A stretch of DNA of 56,928 nucleotides from Prado023 sp964418695 (lineage in GTDB: Bacteria > Actinomycetota > Actinomycetes > S36-B12 > CAIYMF01). This document shows, one piece after another, positions 24,044-30,954 of this stretch (position 1 is the first letter of the stretch; the number at the start of each line of letters is the position of its first letter). The notes under the pieces were generated by a model. The model saw only the letters and a list, made by a program, of their open reading frames with translations, had not been told where the DNA came from and ran no database searches. The stretch covers positions 1 through 56,928 of the forward strand of contig CAYQMN010000018.1 in the NCBI GenBank assembly GCA_964418695.1. Direction: 5' to 3'. The translations under genes and the position numbers were made by a program.

Positions 24044-24490
24044 ATGAAGCTCATCCTCACCTCCGACGTCCTGGGCCTCGGCGCCCCGGGCGACGTCGTC
24101 GAAGTCAAGGACGGCTACGGCCGCAACTACCTGCTGCCCCGGGGCCTGGCCGTCGCCTGGACCCGCGGTGGCGAGAAGCAGGTCACCCAGATCAAGCGGG
24201 CGCGGGTCAGCCGCCAGGTCCGCGACCTGGACCACGCCCAGGAGATCAAGACCTTCCTGGAGGGCACTCCGGTCAAGCTGGTCTCGCGGGCCGGCTCCGG
24301 TGGCCGGCTGTTCGGCTCCATCGGCGGGGCCGATGTCGCCGAGGCCGTGAAGGCGGCCGGCGGGCCCGAGCTGGACAAGCGCAAGGTGACCATCCCGTCG
24401 CCGATCAAGTCGGTGGGCAGCCACACCGCCACCGTGAGCCTGGCTCCCGAGGTCACCGCGACGGTGACCCTCGAGGTGGTCGCCGGCTGA
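24044..24490 (+). CDS. rplI: 50S ribosomal protein L9
   Basis: 148-residue L9 with the N-terminal RNA-binding domain (Lys-Leu-Ile-Leu-Thr, Gly-Asp-Val-Val-Glu-Val-Lys-Asp-Gly-Tyr-Gly-Arg-Asn-Tyr-Leu), a long connecting helix rich in charged residues, and the C-terminal domain. The length is standard. It is the last gene of the rpsF operon: a strong terminator begins 28 bases after the stop. Confidence 0.97.
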   Translation: MKLILTSDVLGLGAPGDVVEVKDGYGRNYLLPRGLAVAWTRGGEKQVTQIKRARVSRQVRDLDHAQEIKTFLEGTPVKLVSRAGSGGRLFGSIGGADVAEAVKAAGGPELDKRKVTIPSPIKSVGSHTATVSLAPEVTATVTLEVVAG

Positions 24491-24518
24491 ACCCGGCACC
24501 CCGTGGCAACGACGTGGT

Positions 24519-24555
24519 GGAGGCGGTCCCGAGTGGGGCCGCCTCCCCGCGTTTT
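24519..24555 (+). terminator. intrinsic terminator of the rpsF operon
   Basis: A 12-base stem (GGAGGCGGTCCC with its near-complement, one G-T pair), a GAGT tetraloop, and TTTT at 24552-24555 shortly after. This is the clearest Rho-independent terminator in the window; its T run merges into the -35 of the next promoter. Confidence 0.85.
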
Positions 24556-24589
24556 GACTGGTCCCAAGACGCTGCCTACCCTGGCGTGC
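24554..24589 (+). promoter_or_regulatory. promoter of the L,D-transpeptidase gene (leaderless)
   Basis: TTGACT (24554-24559), exactly 17 bases, TACCCT (24577-24582), then seven bases and ATG 24590. It is the best complete leaderless promoter in the window and overlaps the rplI terminator. Confidence 0.65.
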
Positions 24590-26005
24590 ATGCAGCCCCT
24601 GATGGGTGTCGGCAACGGGCGGATGCGGCGGCTCCTCGCGGGAGCCGTCGTATGCGGACTGCTGAGCACGGCCCTGGTGGCCGATCCGGTGCTGGCCAGC
24701 GGTCGCCCGCCCGTCGCGAACGCCGACACCACCTCGCTGGTGTCGGGTGCCTCGGTGACCGTGAGCCCCCTGACCAACGACACCGACCCCGAAGGCGACC
24801 CGATCACCCCGGTCTCGGTGACCGCGCCGCCGAACCGGCCGCCGGTCGCCCAGCCCGACGCGGTGCAGGTCCCGCACGGGGGCACCGTCACGCTGGACCC
24901 GCGCGTGAACGACTCCGACCCCGACGGCGACCGGCTGACCGTGAGCGCGGCCTCGACCACCACCGCCGCGGCGGGCACGGTCGCGGTCGAGGGTGGCGTG
25001 CTCGTCATCCGCGCGAAGGCCGGCTACGCCGGTCCGATGGCCATCGCGTACACGATCTCCGACGGCCGCGGCGGCACCGCGCACAGCACGGTGACCGCCA
25101 CGATCCAGCCCGCGGCCAACCGGGCCCCGGTCGCCCGGCCGGATCGGGTCGGCGTGAAGGTCCGCAAGACCATCTCGATCCCGGTGCTGGCCAACGACAC
25201 GGACCCGGACAAGGACGCGCTGCGCCTGGTGTCGGTGAGCAAGCCCTCGAAGGGCAAGGCGTGGATCGACGGCTCGGTCATCCGGTTCAAGGCGCCCAAG
25301 AAGAAGGGCACGGCGGTCATGACCTACCGGGTCGCCGATGCGCGGGGTGCGGTCAGCGCCGCCCCGGTCACGGTCCGGATCACGAAGAAGGCTCCGAAGG
25401 CCCCGAAGCCGCCGGCGGCGCCGAGCCAGCCCGCGACCGGGCGCAAGGCCGTCGAGGCGGCCCTGGCCCGGCTGGGGATGCCGGTCGGCACGGTGAACGG
25501 CACGTACGACGCCAAGACCCGGCGTGCGGTGTGCGCGTGGCGCACGGCGACCGGTCGCAAGGCCACCCGGGCACTGCCGTCTGCGGCCGAGTCCAAGGCG
25601 ATCCTGGCCGCCCGGGGCCTGCCGCGGGCGAGCTCGAGGTTCACCACCGGGGTCACCGTCTCGGTGACCTGCCAGGCCGCGTTCTGGGTGGGGAAGGACC
25701 GCACCATCAAGCGGGTCATGGCCGCCAGCACCGGAAAGGCCGGCTACCGGACCCGGCTGGGTGACTTCCGCGTCTTCCGTGCCTTCCGGACGTGGCGGTA
25801 CTCGACCATCTACCCCGAGGCCCGCATGTACAAGCCGCTGCAGTTCTCCGGAGGTCAGGCGATTCACGGCTCGGCGACCGACCGCCTGGTGAAGACCTAC
25901 CCGGCATCCCACGGCTGCGTGCGGATGCTGCACAAGGACATCGACGCCCTGCACCGCGGCGGCGTGTGGATCGGGAGCAAGGTCCGCGTCATCGGCCGCT
26001 GGTGA
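24590..26005 (+). CDS. secreted L,D-transpeptidase with Ig-like repeats
   Basis: 471-residue exported protein. A signal peptide (hydrophobic about 14-33, ending Leu-Ala-Ser-Gly) is followed by tandem Ig/cadherin-like repeats marked by Pro-Pro-Val-Ala and Asn-Asp-x-Asp-Pro-(Asp/Glu)-Gly-Asp: the first copy is only a half unit, the next two are complete (to about 265). After a Lys/Pro linker there is a peptidoglycan-binding-like region (about 283-345) and a YkuD catalytic domain with His426 and Ser-His-Gly-Cys443-Val-Arg. It would form 3-3 peptidoglycan cross-links or attach proteins to the wall. The ATG at 24590 is fixed by the leaderless promoter. Confidence 0.85.
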   Translation: MQPLMGVGNGRMRRLLAGAVVCGLLSTALVADPVLASGRPPVANADTTSLVSGASVTVSPLTNDTDPEGDPITPVSVTAPPNRPPVAQPDAVQVPHGGTVTLDPRVNDSDPDGDRLTVSAASTTTAAAGTVAVEGGVLVIRAKAGYAGPMAIAYTISDGRGGTAHSTVTATIQPAANRAPVARPDRVGVKVRKTISIPVLANDTDPDKDALRLVSVSKPSKGKAWIDGSVIRFKAPKKKGTAVMTYRVADARGAVSAAPVTVRITKKAPKAPKPPAAPSQPATGRKAVEAALARLGMPVGTVNGTYDAKTRRAVCAWRTATGRKATRALPSAAESKAILAARGLPRASSRFTTGVTVSVTCQAAFWVGKDRTIKRVMAASTGKAGYRTRLGDFRVFRAFRTWRYSTIYPEARMYKPLQFSGGQAIHGSATDRLVKTYPASHGCVRMLHKDIDALHRGGVWIGSKVRVIGRW

Positions 26006-26065
26006 GCCGGGCGGATCCGCCTGACGGCCGGCCCGGAGGGCACGCCCGGCGGGCTCCCAGGCGGC

Positions 26066-26587
26066 TCAGCCCGCCTGGGTGCGCAGCGCGGTCAGGTGGT
26101 CCAGCAGCGCGGGCAGGCAGCGCTCCAGCATCACCTGCACCTCGCGGAACTCCGCGATGGAGTCGTAGTACGGATCGGGGACGTCGCCGGGCCCCTCGGG
26201 GTCGAAGTCGCGCATGAGCCGGATGTGTGCCTCGGGGGTCCGGTGCCGGGCGGCCAGCGCCCGCAGCTGGCGCAGGTGGCCGGCATCCATCGCCAGGATC
26301 AGATCGCGCTGGCTCAGCCAGGCCGGATCCATCTGCCGGGCCCGGTGATCCAGGGGGTAGCCGCCTTCGGCCAGGACGCGCCGGGCGCGGGGGTCGGCGT
26401 CGTGGCCGACGTGGTAGTCGAACATCCCCGCCGAGTCGGTGACCACCGGGCCCAGGCCGGGCACGCCCGCTGTCGCGGAACGAATGATCGCCTCGGCCAT
26501 GGGCGAGCGACAGATGTTGCCGGTGCAGACCGTGAGGATTCGCAGGCTTGTGGATAACTCGGGCCGAGGAGCGTCCATAGGTTGCAT
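26066..26587 (-). CDS. low-molecular-weight protein-tyrosine phosphatase
   Basis: 173-residue phosphatase with the P-loop Cys21-Thr-Gly-Asn-Ile-Cys-Arg27-Ser and the general-acid motif Asp-Pro-Tyr-Tyr-Asp in the second half. Such enzymes remove phosphate from tyrosine on proteins, sometimes polysaccharide-export kinases; arsenate-reductase-like members share the fold, but the Asp-Pro-Tyr motif favours a phosphatase. No tyrosine kinase is seen nearby. Either ATG 26587 or ATG 26578 may be the start; neither has a clear ribosome site. Codons 11-13 overlap a perfect DnaA box (26549-26557). Divergent from dnaB across a 332-base region. Confidence 0.85.
   Translation of the reverse strand: MQPMDAPRPELSTSLRILTVCTGNICRSPMAEAIIRSATAGVPGLGPVVTDSAGMFDYHVGHDADPRARRVLAEGGYPLDHRARQMDPAWLSQRDLILAMDAGHLRQLRALAARHRTPEAHIRLMRDFDPEGPGDVPDPYYDSIAEFREVQVMLERCLPALLDHLTALRTQAG
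26549..26557 (-). promoter_or_regulatory. DnaA box 1
   Basis: TGTGGATAA, the complement of TTATCCACA, a perfect DnaA box lying inside the 5' end of the phosphatase gene. Confidence 0.65.
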
Positions 26588-26718
26588 TCTGGTTCCTAGC
26601 CGGTGACCATCCGGCGACTAGAGCGCCACGCCGACGTCCGAAATCCACGGGCGAGGTTTCTTTCGCGCACAGGGCCCGGATGGCATCGTCGCAGGTCAGA
26701 GGTGGGTGGGGGCCCTTG

Positions 26719-26730
26719 TTGACGCGTCAA
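26719..26730. promoter_or_regulatory. 12-base perfect palindrome upstream of dnaB
   Basis: TTGACGCGTCAA, nine bases before the first DnaA box of the intergenic cluster. It could be a regulator site; the binding protein is unknown. Confidence 0.4.
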
Positions 26731-26738
26731 TCCCCAAG

Positions 26739-26747
26739 TTGTCCACA
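26739..26747 (+). promoter_or_regulatory. DnaA box 2
   Basis: TTGTCCACA, the form of DnaA box favoured in Streptomyces and mycobacteria. Confidence 0.7.
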
Positions 26748-26762
26748 GTAACTCGTGTGGCG

Positions 26763-26778
26763 TGTGCGGTGTGTCACA
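26763..26778. promoter_or_regulatory. CRP/GlxR-like site
   Basis: TGTGCGGTGTGTCACA matches the TGTGA-N6-TCACA consensus at nine of ten positions. It lies between DnaA boxes 2 and 3. Low confidence without expression data. Confidence 0.3.
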
Positions 26779-26782
26779 CATC

Positions 26783-26791
26783 TTGTCCACA
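26783..26791 (+). promoter_or_regulatory. DnaA box 3
   Basis: TTGTCCACA, starting 12 bases before box 4 in the same orientation, so the two would lie on nearly the same face of the helix. Confidence 0.7.
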
Positions 26792-26794
26792 CCG

Positions 26795-26803
26795 TTATCC
26801 ACA
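26795..26803 (+). promoter_or_regulatory. DnaA box 4
   Basis: TTATCCACA, the perfect consensus DnaA box, 32 bases upstream of a possible -10 (TACGGT, 26835-26840) for dnaB. Confidence 0.75.
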
Positions 26804-26834
26804 GGTCGATCTGTACCCGGTTGTCGCCACCCCC

Positions 26835-26840
26835 TACGGT
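26835..26840 (+). promoter_or_regulatory. possible -10 of dnaB
   Basis: TACGGT with a weak TGTACC 17 bases upstream (26812-26817), close behind DnaA boxes 3 and 4. Together with the boxes, palindrome and CRP-like site this accounts for most of the 332-base gap. Confidence 0.35.
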
Positions 26841-26919
26841 CGCTCCGGGCGTGCAGGGGACGGGCGACAGCCACGTGTCAGACCCAGGGACTAGACACCG
26901 CTGTCAGAGGGAGGCACGA

Positions 26920-28284
26920 ATGACGATCGCAGAGTTCGACAGCCCCGCACCCGGGCTCTCGGTCGAGTTCGACCGCACGCCGCCGGCGGACCTGGCCGCC
27001 GAGCAGGCGGTGCTCGGCGCGATGCTGCTGAGCAAGGACGCCATCGCCGACGTCGTCGAGGCGCTGCGGATGGAGGACTTCTACCGGCCCGCGCACGCGA
27101 CCATCTTCGGCGCGATCCTCGACCTGTACGGCAAGGGCGAGCCGGCCGACGCGGTGATGGTCGCCGGCGAGCTGACTCGCTCCGGGGAGATCGGGCGGAT
27201 CGGCGGCCCGAGCTACCTGCACACCTTGGCCTCGATGGTGCCCACCGCCGCCAACGCCAGCTACTACGCCCGGATCGTCACCGAGCGGGCGGTGCTGCGC
27301 CGGATGGTCACCGCGGGCACCCGGATCACCCAGATGGGCTACCAGGGCGAGGGAGACGTCTTCGACCTGGTCGACCGGGCGCAGGCCGAGATCTACGACC
27401 TCACATCGGGCAAGACCCACGAGGACTACGTCTCGGTGCGCGACGCCTTCGGTGACGCGCTGGCCGAGATCGAGGCGATCAGCGCCCACGACGGCAAGCT
27501 GGTCGGGGTGCCCACCGGGTTCGCCGAGCTGGACGCGCTGACCAACGGGCTGCACCCCGGGCAGCTGGTCATCATCGCCGCGCGCCCGGCCATCGGAAAG
27601 TCGACGCTCGGCCTGGACATCGCCCGCAGCGCGTCGGTGCACCACCACCTGAGCAGCGTGTTCTTCTCCCTGGAGATGGGCCGCAACGAGATCCTCATGC
27701 GGCTGCTCAGCGCCGAGGTCCAGATCCTGCTGCAGCACCTGCGCTCAGGGCCCATGTCGGAGACTGACTGGCAGCGGATCGCACGCAAGTCCGGCGCCAT
27801 CGTCGAGGCCCCGCTGTTCATCGACGACAGCCCGAACATGTCGATGATGGAGATCCGCGCCAAGTGCCGGCGCCTCAAGCAGAAGCACGACCTGCGGCTG
27901 GTCGTCGTGGACTACCTGCAGCTGATGAGCTCGGGCAAGCGGGTGGAGTCCCGCCAACAGGAGGTCGCGGAGTTCTCCCGGGCGCTCAAGCTGATGGCCA
28001 AGGAGCTGGAGGTGCCGGTCATCGCGATCAGCCAGCTCAATCGTGGCCCCGAGCAGCGCCAGGACAAGAAGCCGATGATGAGCGACCTGCGCGAGTCCGG
28101 CTCGCTGGAGCAGGACGCGGACATGGTGATCCTGCTGCATCGCGAGGACGCCTACGAGAAGGAGTCGCCGCGGGCGGGAGAGGCCGACTTCATCGTCGCC
28201 AAGCACCGCAACGGCCCCACGAAGACCGTCACCGTGGCCTTCCAGGGCCACTACAGCCGCTTCGTGGACATGCCCCAGAGCTAG
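26920..28284 (+). CDS. dnaB: replicative DNA helicase DnaB
   Basis: 454-residue hexameric 5'-3' helicase of the replisome. The N-terminal domain (about 20-130) has Ala-Ala-Glu-Gln-Ala-Val-Leu-Gly; the RecA-like core has Walker A Ala-Arg-Pro-Ala-Ile-Gly-Lys227-Ser (a variant of the usual Gly-Arg-Pro-Ser-Met-Gly-Lys-Thr), Walker B Leu-Val-Val-Val-Asp-Tyr-Leu-Gln and the C-terminal Arg-Glu-Ser-Gly-Ser motif. No intein is present, unlike in several mycobacteria. The ATG at 26920 follows GAGGGAGG; upstream in-frame sequence is regulatory. It is separated from rplI by two genes here, whereas it often follows more directly. Confidence 0.96.
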   Translation: MTIAEFDSPAPGLSVEFDRTPPADLAAEQAVLGAMLLSKDAIADVVEALRMEDFYRPAHATIFGAILDLYGKGEPADAVMVAGELTRSGEIGRIGGPSYLHTLASMVPTAANASYYARIVTERAVLRRMVTAGTRITQMGYQGEGDVFDLVDRAQAEIYDLTSGKTHEDYVSVRDAFGDALAEIEAISAHDGKLVGVPTGFAELDALTNGLHPGQLVIIAARPAIGKSTLGLDIARSASVHHHLSSVFFSLEMGRNEILMRLLSAEVQILLQHLRSGPMSETDWQRIARKSGAIVEAPLFIDDSPNMSMMEIRAKCRRLKQKHDLRLVVVDYLQLMSSGKRVESRQQEVAEFSRALKLMAKELEVPVIAISQLNRGPEQRQDKKPMMSDLRESGSLEQDADMVILLHREDAYEKESPRAGEADFIVAKHRNGPTKTVTVAFQGHYSRFVDMPQS

Positions 28285-28607
28285 CCGCTGGTTCGGGGCG
28301 AGGTGTGGGGGCTGCGCTGATGGGGCCGGGCCAGCCCGCTGGTGTCCAGCGGATGGGGCAGCGCCACGCATCCTCGCGATCGTGCCGGCCATGGCACGAC
28401 CTGCCCTGCACCCCGCCTTCGTCGCCGAGACGGCCCGGTGTGCGCGAACCACGAAGTGCCCTGAGGGCCAGTGCGATCCGCCTCGCGGTAACGCTGGGCT
28501 CGCATGAGACATGAAGGTCCGAAGGGTTCGTGATCTCTCGGATCGGAGCGGGGATGTCGGGGTGCGCACACGGTGACCGAACAGGGCGGACCAGGGACGG
28601 ATCGGGG
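28285..28607. other. non-coding gap between dnaB and the lipoprotein gene
   Basis: 323 bases. Open frames on both strands lack ribosome sites and recognisable protein features. No strong hairpin or convincing promoter was found, although transcription of the ABC cassette presumably starts here. Confidence 0.4.
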
Positions 28608-29105
28608 ATGCCTCGGCGCAGGCCGAGGTGGCGGAGCACCGCGGTCGCGATCCTGCTGGGACTGCTGCCGGTGGCGGGCTGCTCGGGCGCCGGTCAGCTG
28701 ACGGTGGACGACTCGGCGTTCCAGGGTCTGGACGCGGCGGTGGTGCGGGAGGTCTTGAGCACCCCGGTGACCGTGGCGAAGATCGAGGAGGAGCCGGCGG
28801 CGACGCAGGTGAGCCTCGTGCAGGGCCTGGTCCGCAACGTGGAGCTGTGCCGGGCCTTTGCCGGCGCCTTGGACCAGTGGCAGCGCACGGGAGTCGCCCC
28901 GGAAGTGCCGTCGCTGGCCGTCCCTGCGCACCCGGTCGATCCCGAGGACTGGGCGAACTACCAGGGGTACTACGACGACGCACTGGCCTCCGGCGACGTG
29001 GACAACCTGCGTGCGGCGTTGACCAACAGCAGCGCGTGTGGCGCGTGGGTGACGACCCAGCCCGGTGGGTCGACGACGATCGCCGAGTCGATCCAAGGTG
29101 GCTAG
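28608..29105 (+). CDS. lipoprotein of the ABC exporter cassette
   Basis: 165-residue predicted lipoprotein of no recognised family. An Arg-rich n-region, a hydrophobic helix and lipobox Val-Ala-Gly-Cys25 are clear. The mature part is acidic and helical, with two further cysteines (in Glu-Leu-Cys-Arg and Ser-Ala-Cys-Gly) that could form a disulfide. The ATG at 28608 is chosen because the signal peptide begins there and GGGACGGATCGGGG precedes it; a longer reading from 28530 would put 26 extra residues before the signal. Its end overlaps the membrane-fusion gene by eight bases. It may be a substrate-binding or scaffolding part of the exporter. Confidence 0.7.
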   Translation: MPRRRPRWRSTAVAILLGLLPVAGCSGAGQLTVDDSAFQGLDAAVVREVLSTPVTVAKIEEEPAATQVSLVQGLVRNVELCRAFAGALDQWQRTGVAPEVPSLAVPAHPVDPEDWANYQGYYDDALASGDVDNLRAALTNSSACGAWVTTQPGGSTTIAESIQGG

Positions 29106-30063
29106 GCGCAGCAGGCGCCGGTGGCTGGCGCTGGGACTGCTCGCCGTGGTGGGGCTGGTCGTTGGCGCGCTCGTGTGGTCCAGCGGGACCGGCCGTGGCG
29201 GCCTGACGGTCGTCGTCCCTGCGGTGGAGGCGGCCGTCGGGCAGACCTCGCAGTCCGCGGCGGGCGCCGCGGACCCGCCGGTCACCGTGGTCCGGCGCGA
29301 CTTCCAGATCCGGCTGAGCTTCGATGCGCAGACGGTGGCGGGGTCGTCCGTGGTGCTCAGCCCGCATCCAGGCCTCGCGGCGGTGGTGCCGTCCTGGCAG
29401 CGGATGGCCGAGCCGGGCGAGGTGATCGGCGACCTGCGGCTGGCCCCGGCGGTGGTCGCGGCCAGCCAGGCTGCTCCCGGGGCGGTGACCGACGCCCAGC
29501 TGGCGCTGCTGCGTGGGCAGACCGGCCGGCTCAAGACGCCGGTCGTCGGGGCGATCCGCCACCAAGGCGCCGGCCCGGTCATCGACGCGCCGGGGATCGA
29601 CCTGGTCGCGGCCCTGTCCGGGCTGCAGGATCTGCGGTTCCGGTCTGCGGCGTTCACGGGTAACGCGACCGTCGAGACGGTGCTGGGCCAGCGCACGATC
29701 CCCTGCGCGTGGCTGTGGCTGGCTGCCCCCGCGACCGACGGCTCGGACACGCAGGCAGGTGAGTCGCAGGCCGGGTCGCAGCTGCACTGCCGGCTGCCCG
29801 CCTCGGCGGAGACGGCGCCCGGCCTACGGGGCAGGCTCACGATCGCCTCGGCGCCGGTGAAGGACGCGATCGTGGTGCCCAACCGGTACCTGCAGTACCG
29901 ACCGAAGGCTGACAGCTACACGGTGTCGGTGCACCGCGGGGATGCGGTCACGCGGGTCAAGGTCGCGGTCGGGGCCACGGACGGCGTGGCTCGGGTGGTC
30001 ACCTCGAAGCTGTGGGTCGGCGCGGAGCTGGTGCTCCCCGAAGCCTCGGAGACCGCCTGGTGA
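29098..30063 (+). CDS. membrane-fusion (HlyD/MacA/YknX-like) protein
   Basis: 321-residue protein with one N-terminal helix (about 8-28) and a predominantly beta extracellular part, resembling the periplasmic adaptor subunits that pair with MacB-type ABC transporters. The late region (Ile-Val-Val-Pro-Asn-Arg-Tyr-Leu-Gln-Tyr) matches the adaptor membrane-proximal domain; the usual long coiled-coil hairpin is absent or very short, as expected without an outer membrane. The GTG at 29098 overlaps the lipoprotein stop, and the stop overlaps the ATPase start (GTGA). The family assignment is from general pattern, so moderate. Confidence 0.65.
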   Translation: MARRSRRRWLALGLLAVVGLVVGALVWSSGTGRGGLTVVVPAVEAAVGQTSQSAAGAADPPVTVVRRDFQIRLSFDAQTVAGSSVVLSPHPGLAAVVPSWQRMAEPGEVIGDLRLAPAVVAASQAAPGAVTDAQLALLRGQTGRLKTPVVGAIRHQGAGPVIDAPGIDLVAALSGLQDLRFRSAAFTGNATVETVLGQRTIPCAWLWLAAPATDGSDTQAGESQAGSQLHCRLPASAETAPGLRGRLTIASAPVKDAIVVPNRYLQYRPKADSYTVSVHRGDAVTRVKVAVGATDGVARVVTSKLWVGAELVLPEASETAW

Positions 30064-30806
30064 GCACCGGGCTGATCGGGCAGCCGGGGGGCGCGTCGCC
30101 TCCGCTTGTGGCGCAGCTGCGGGCGGCGACCGTGCGCTACGGCTCCACAAGCGCGCCGACGGTCGCGCTGGACGCCGTCGACCTGGCGATCCAGGCCGCG
30201 TCGATGACCGCCGTGGTCGGCCGCTCCGGCAGCGGCAAGTCCACCCTGCTGAGCCTGCTGGCGCTGCTGCGCACCCCTACCGCCGGGCAGGTGCTGATCG
30301 AGGGGGTGGACCTGGCCGCGCTGCGCGAAGGGCAGCGGGCCCGGCTGCGGGCCACCCGGATCGGGGTGGTGTTCCAGGCGTTCCACCTGGAGCCCTCGCT
30401 GAGCGCGGCGCAGAACGTGATGCTGCCCTGGTTCACCGGGGTGGTGGGCGGCTCGCACCGGTCGGCGCAGGCCCGGGCGGTCGAGCTGCTGGAGGTCCTG
30501 GGAATCCCCGAGCTGGCCGGCCGGCTCCGTGACGAGATGTCCGGCGGGCAGCGGCAGCGGGTTGCGCTGGCCAGGGCACTGTTCGCGCGGCCCGCGCTGC
30601 TGCTGGCCGACGAGCCCACCGGCAACCTCGACGAGCACACCGCCGACCAGGTCACCGACACCCTGGCCGCGCTGCCCGGCCAGCTGGGCACCGCCCTGGT
30701 GGTGGTCACCCACGACCGGGCCATCGCGGCCAAGGCCCAGCAGCGCCTGGAGCTGGTGGCCGGGCGGATCGCCGCCGTCGAGGTGCCTGCGGGGGCGGAC
30801 CGATGA
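30060..30806 (+). CDS. MacB/LolD-type ABC transporter ATPase
   Basis: 248-residue ATPase with Walker A Gly-Arg-Ser-Gly-Ser-Gly-Lys-Ser, Q-loop Val-Val-Phe-Gln-Ala-Phe-His-Leu, signature Met-Ser-Gly-Gly-Gln-Arg-Gln-Arg, Walker B Leu-Leu-Ala-Asp-Glu-Pro-Thr-Gly-Asn-Leu-Asp and the switch His. The Pro-Thr-Gly-Asn-Leu-Asp form is typical of the MacB/LolCDE/FtsE class that drives mechanotransmission rather than substrate translocation. The GTG at 30060 overlaps the preceding stop. The stop overlaps, as ATGA, the first of two tiny frames before the permease gene. Confidence 0.92.
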   Translation: MSTGLIGQPGGASPPLVAQLRAATVRYGSTSAPTVALDAVDLAIQAASMTAVVGRSGSGKSTLLSLLALLRTPTAGQVLIEGVDLAALREGQRARLRATRIGVVFQAFHLEPSLSAAQNVMLPWFTGVVGGSHRSAQARAVELLEVLGIPELAGRLRDEMSGGQRQRVALARALFARPALLLADEPTGNLDEHTADQVTDTLAALPGQLGTALVVVTHDRAIAAKAQQRLELVAGRIAAVEVPAGADR

Positions 30807-30889
30807 GGACCGCGGTGGTGGCGGCGGCGGCCGGGTGCTCCGCGGGCGTATCACCCCGATCGAGTCGACTGTCGGGGGCGCCGGCATGA
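30803..30889 (+). CDS. 28-codon mini-ORF coupled to the ATPase
   Basis: Begins at the ATG of an ATGA overlap with the ATPase stop and ends in another ATGA overlap at 30886. Its first 11 bases (ATGAGGACCGC) are identical to those of the permease gene, and Met-Arg-Thr-Ala begins both products. It is either a decayed duplicate of the permease start or a coupling peptide. No independent ribosome site is seen. Confidence 0.35.
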   Translation: MRTAVVAAAAGCSAGVSPRSSRLSGAPA

Positions 30890-30954
30890 GCACCGAGTGC
30901 CTGGTGGCCCGACGGATCGTCGCAGCCGGGGTGCCCGGCGGGGTGCCCGGATGA
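30886..30954 (+). CDS. 22-codon mini-ORF coupled to the permease
   Basis: Starts at an ATGA overlap with the previous mini-ORF and ends at an ATGA overlap with permease ATG 30951. Because the permease lacks a good ribosome site, this frame may deliver ribosomes to it. It could instead be remnant sequence of a second permease gene. Confidence 0.35.
   Translation: MSTECLVARRIVAAGVPGGVPG

Noticed and set aside
26588..26919. Chromosomal replication origin
   Set aside because: DnaA boxes are present, but dnaA, dnaN and a clear AT-rich unwinding region are not; promoter control or titration explains the boxes more simply.
28229..28639. Reverse-strand frame in the dnaB-lipoprotein gap
   Set aside because: No ribosome site, no family resemblance, and it overlaps the 3' end of dnaB and the lipoprotein start.
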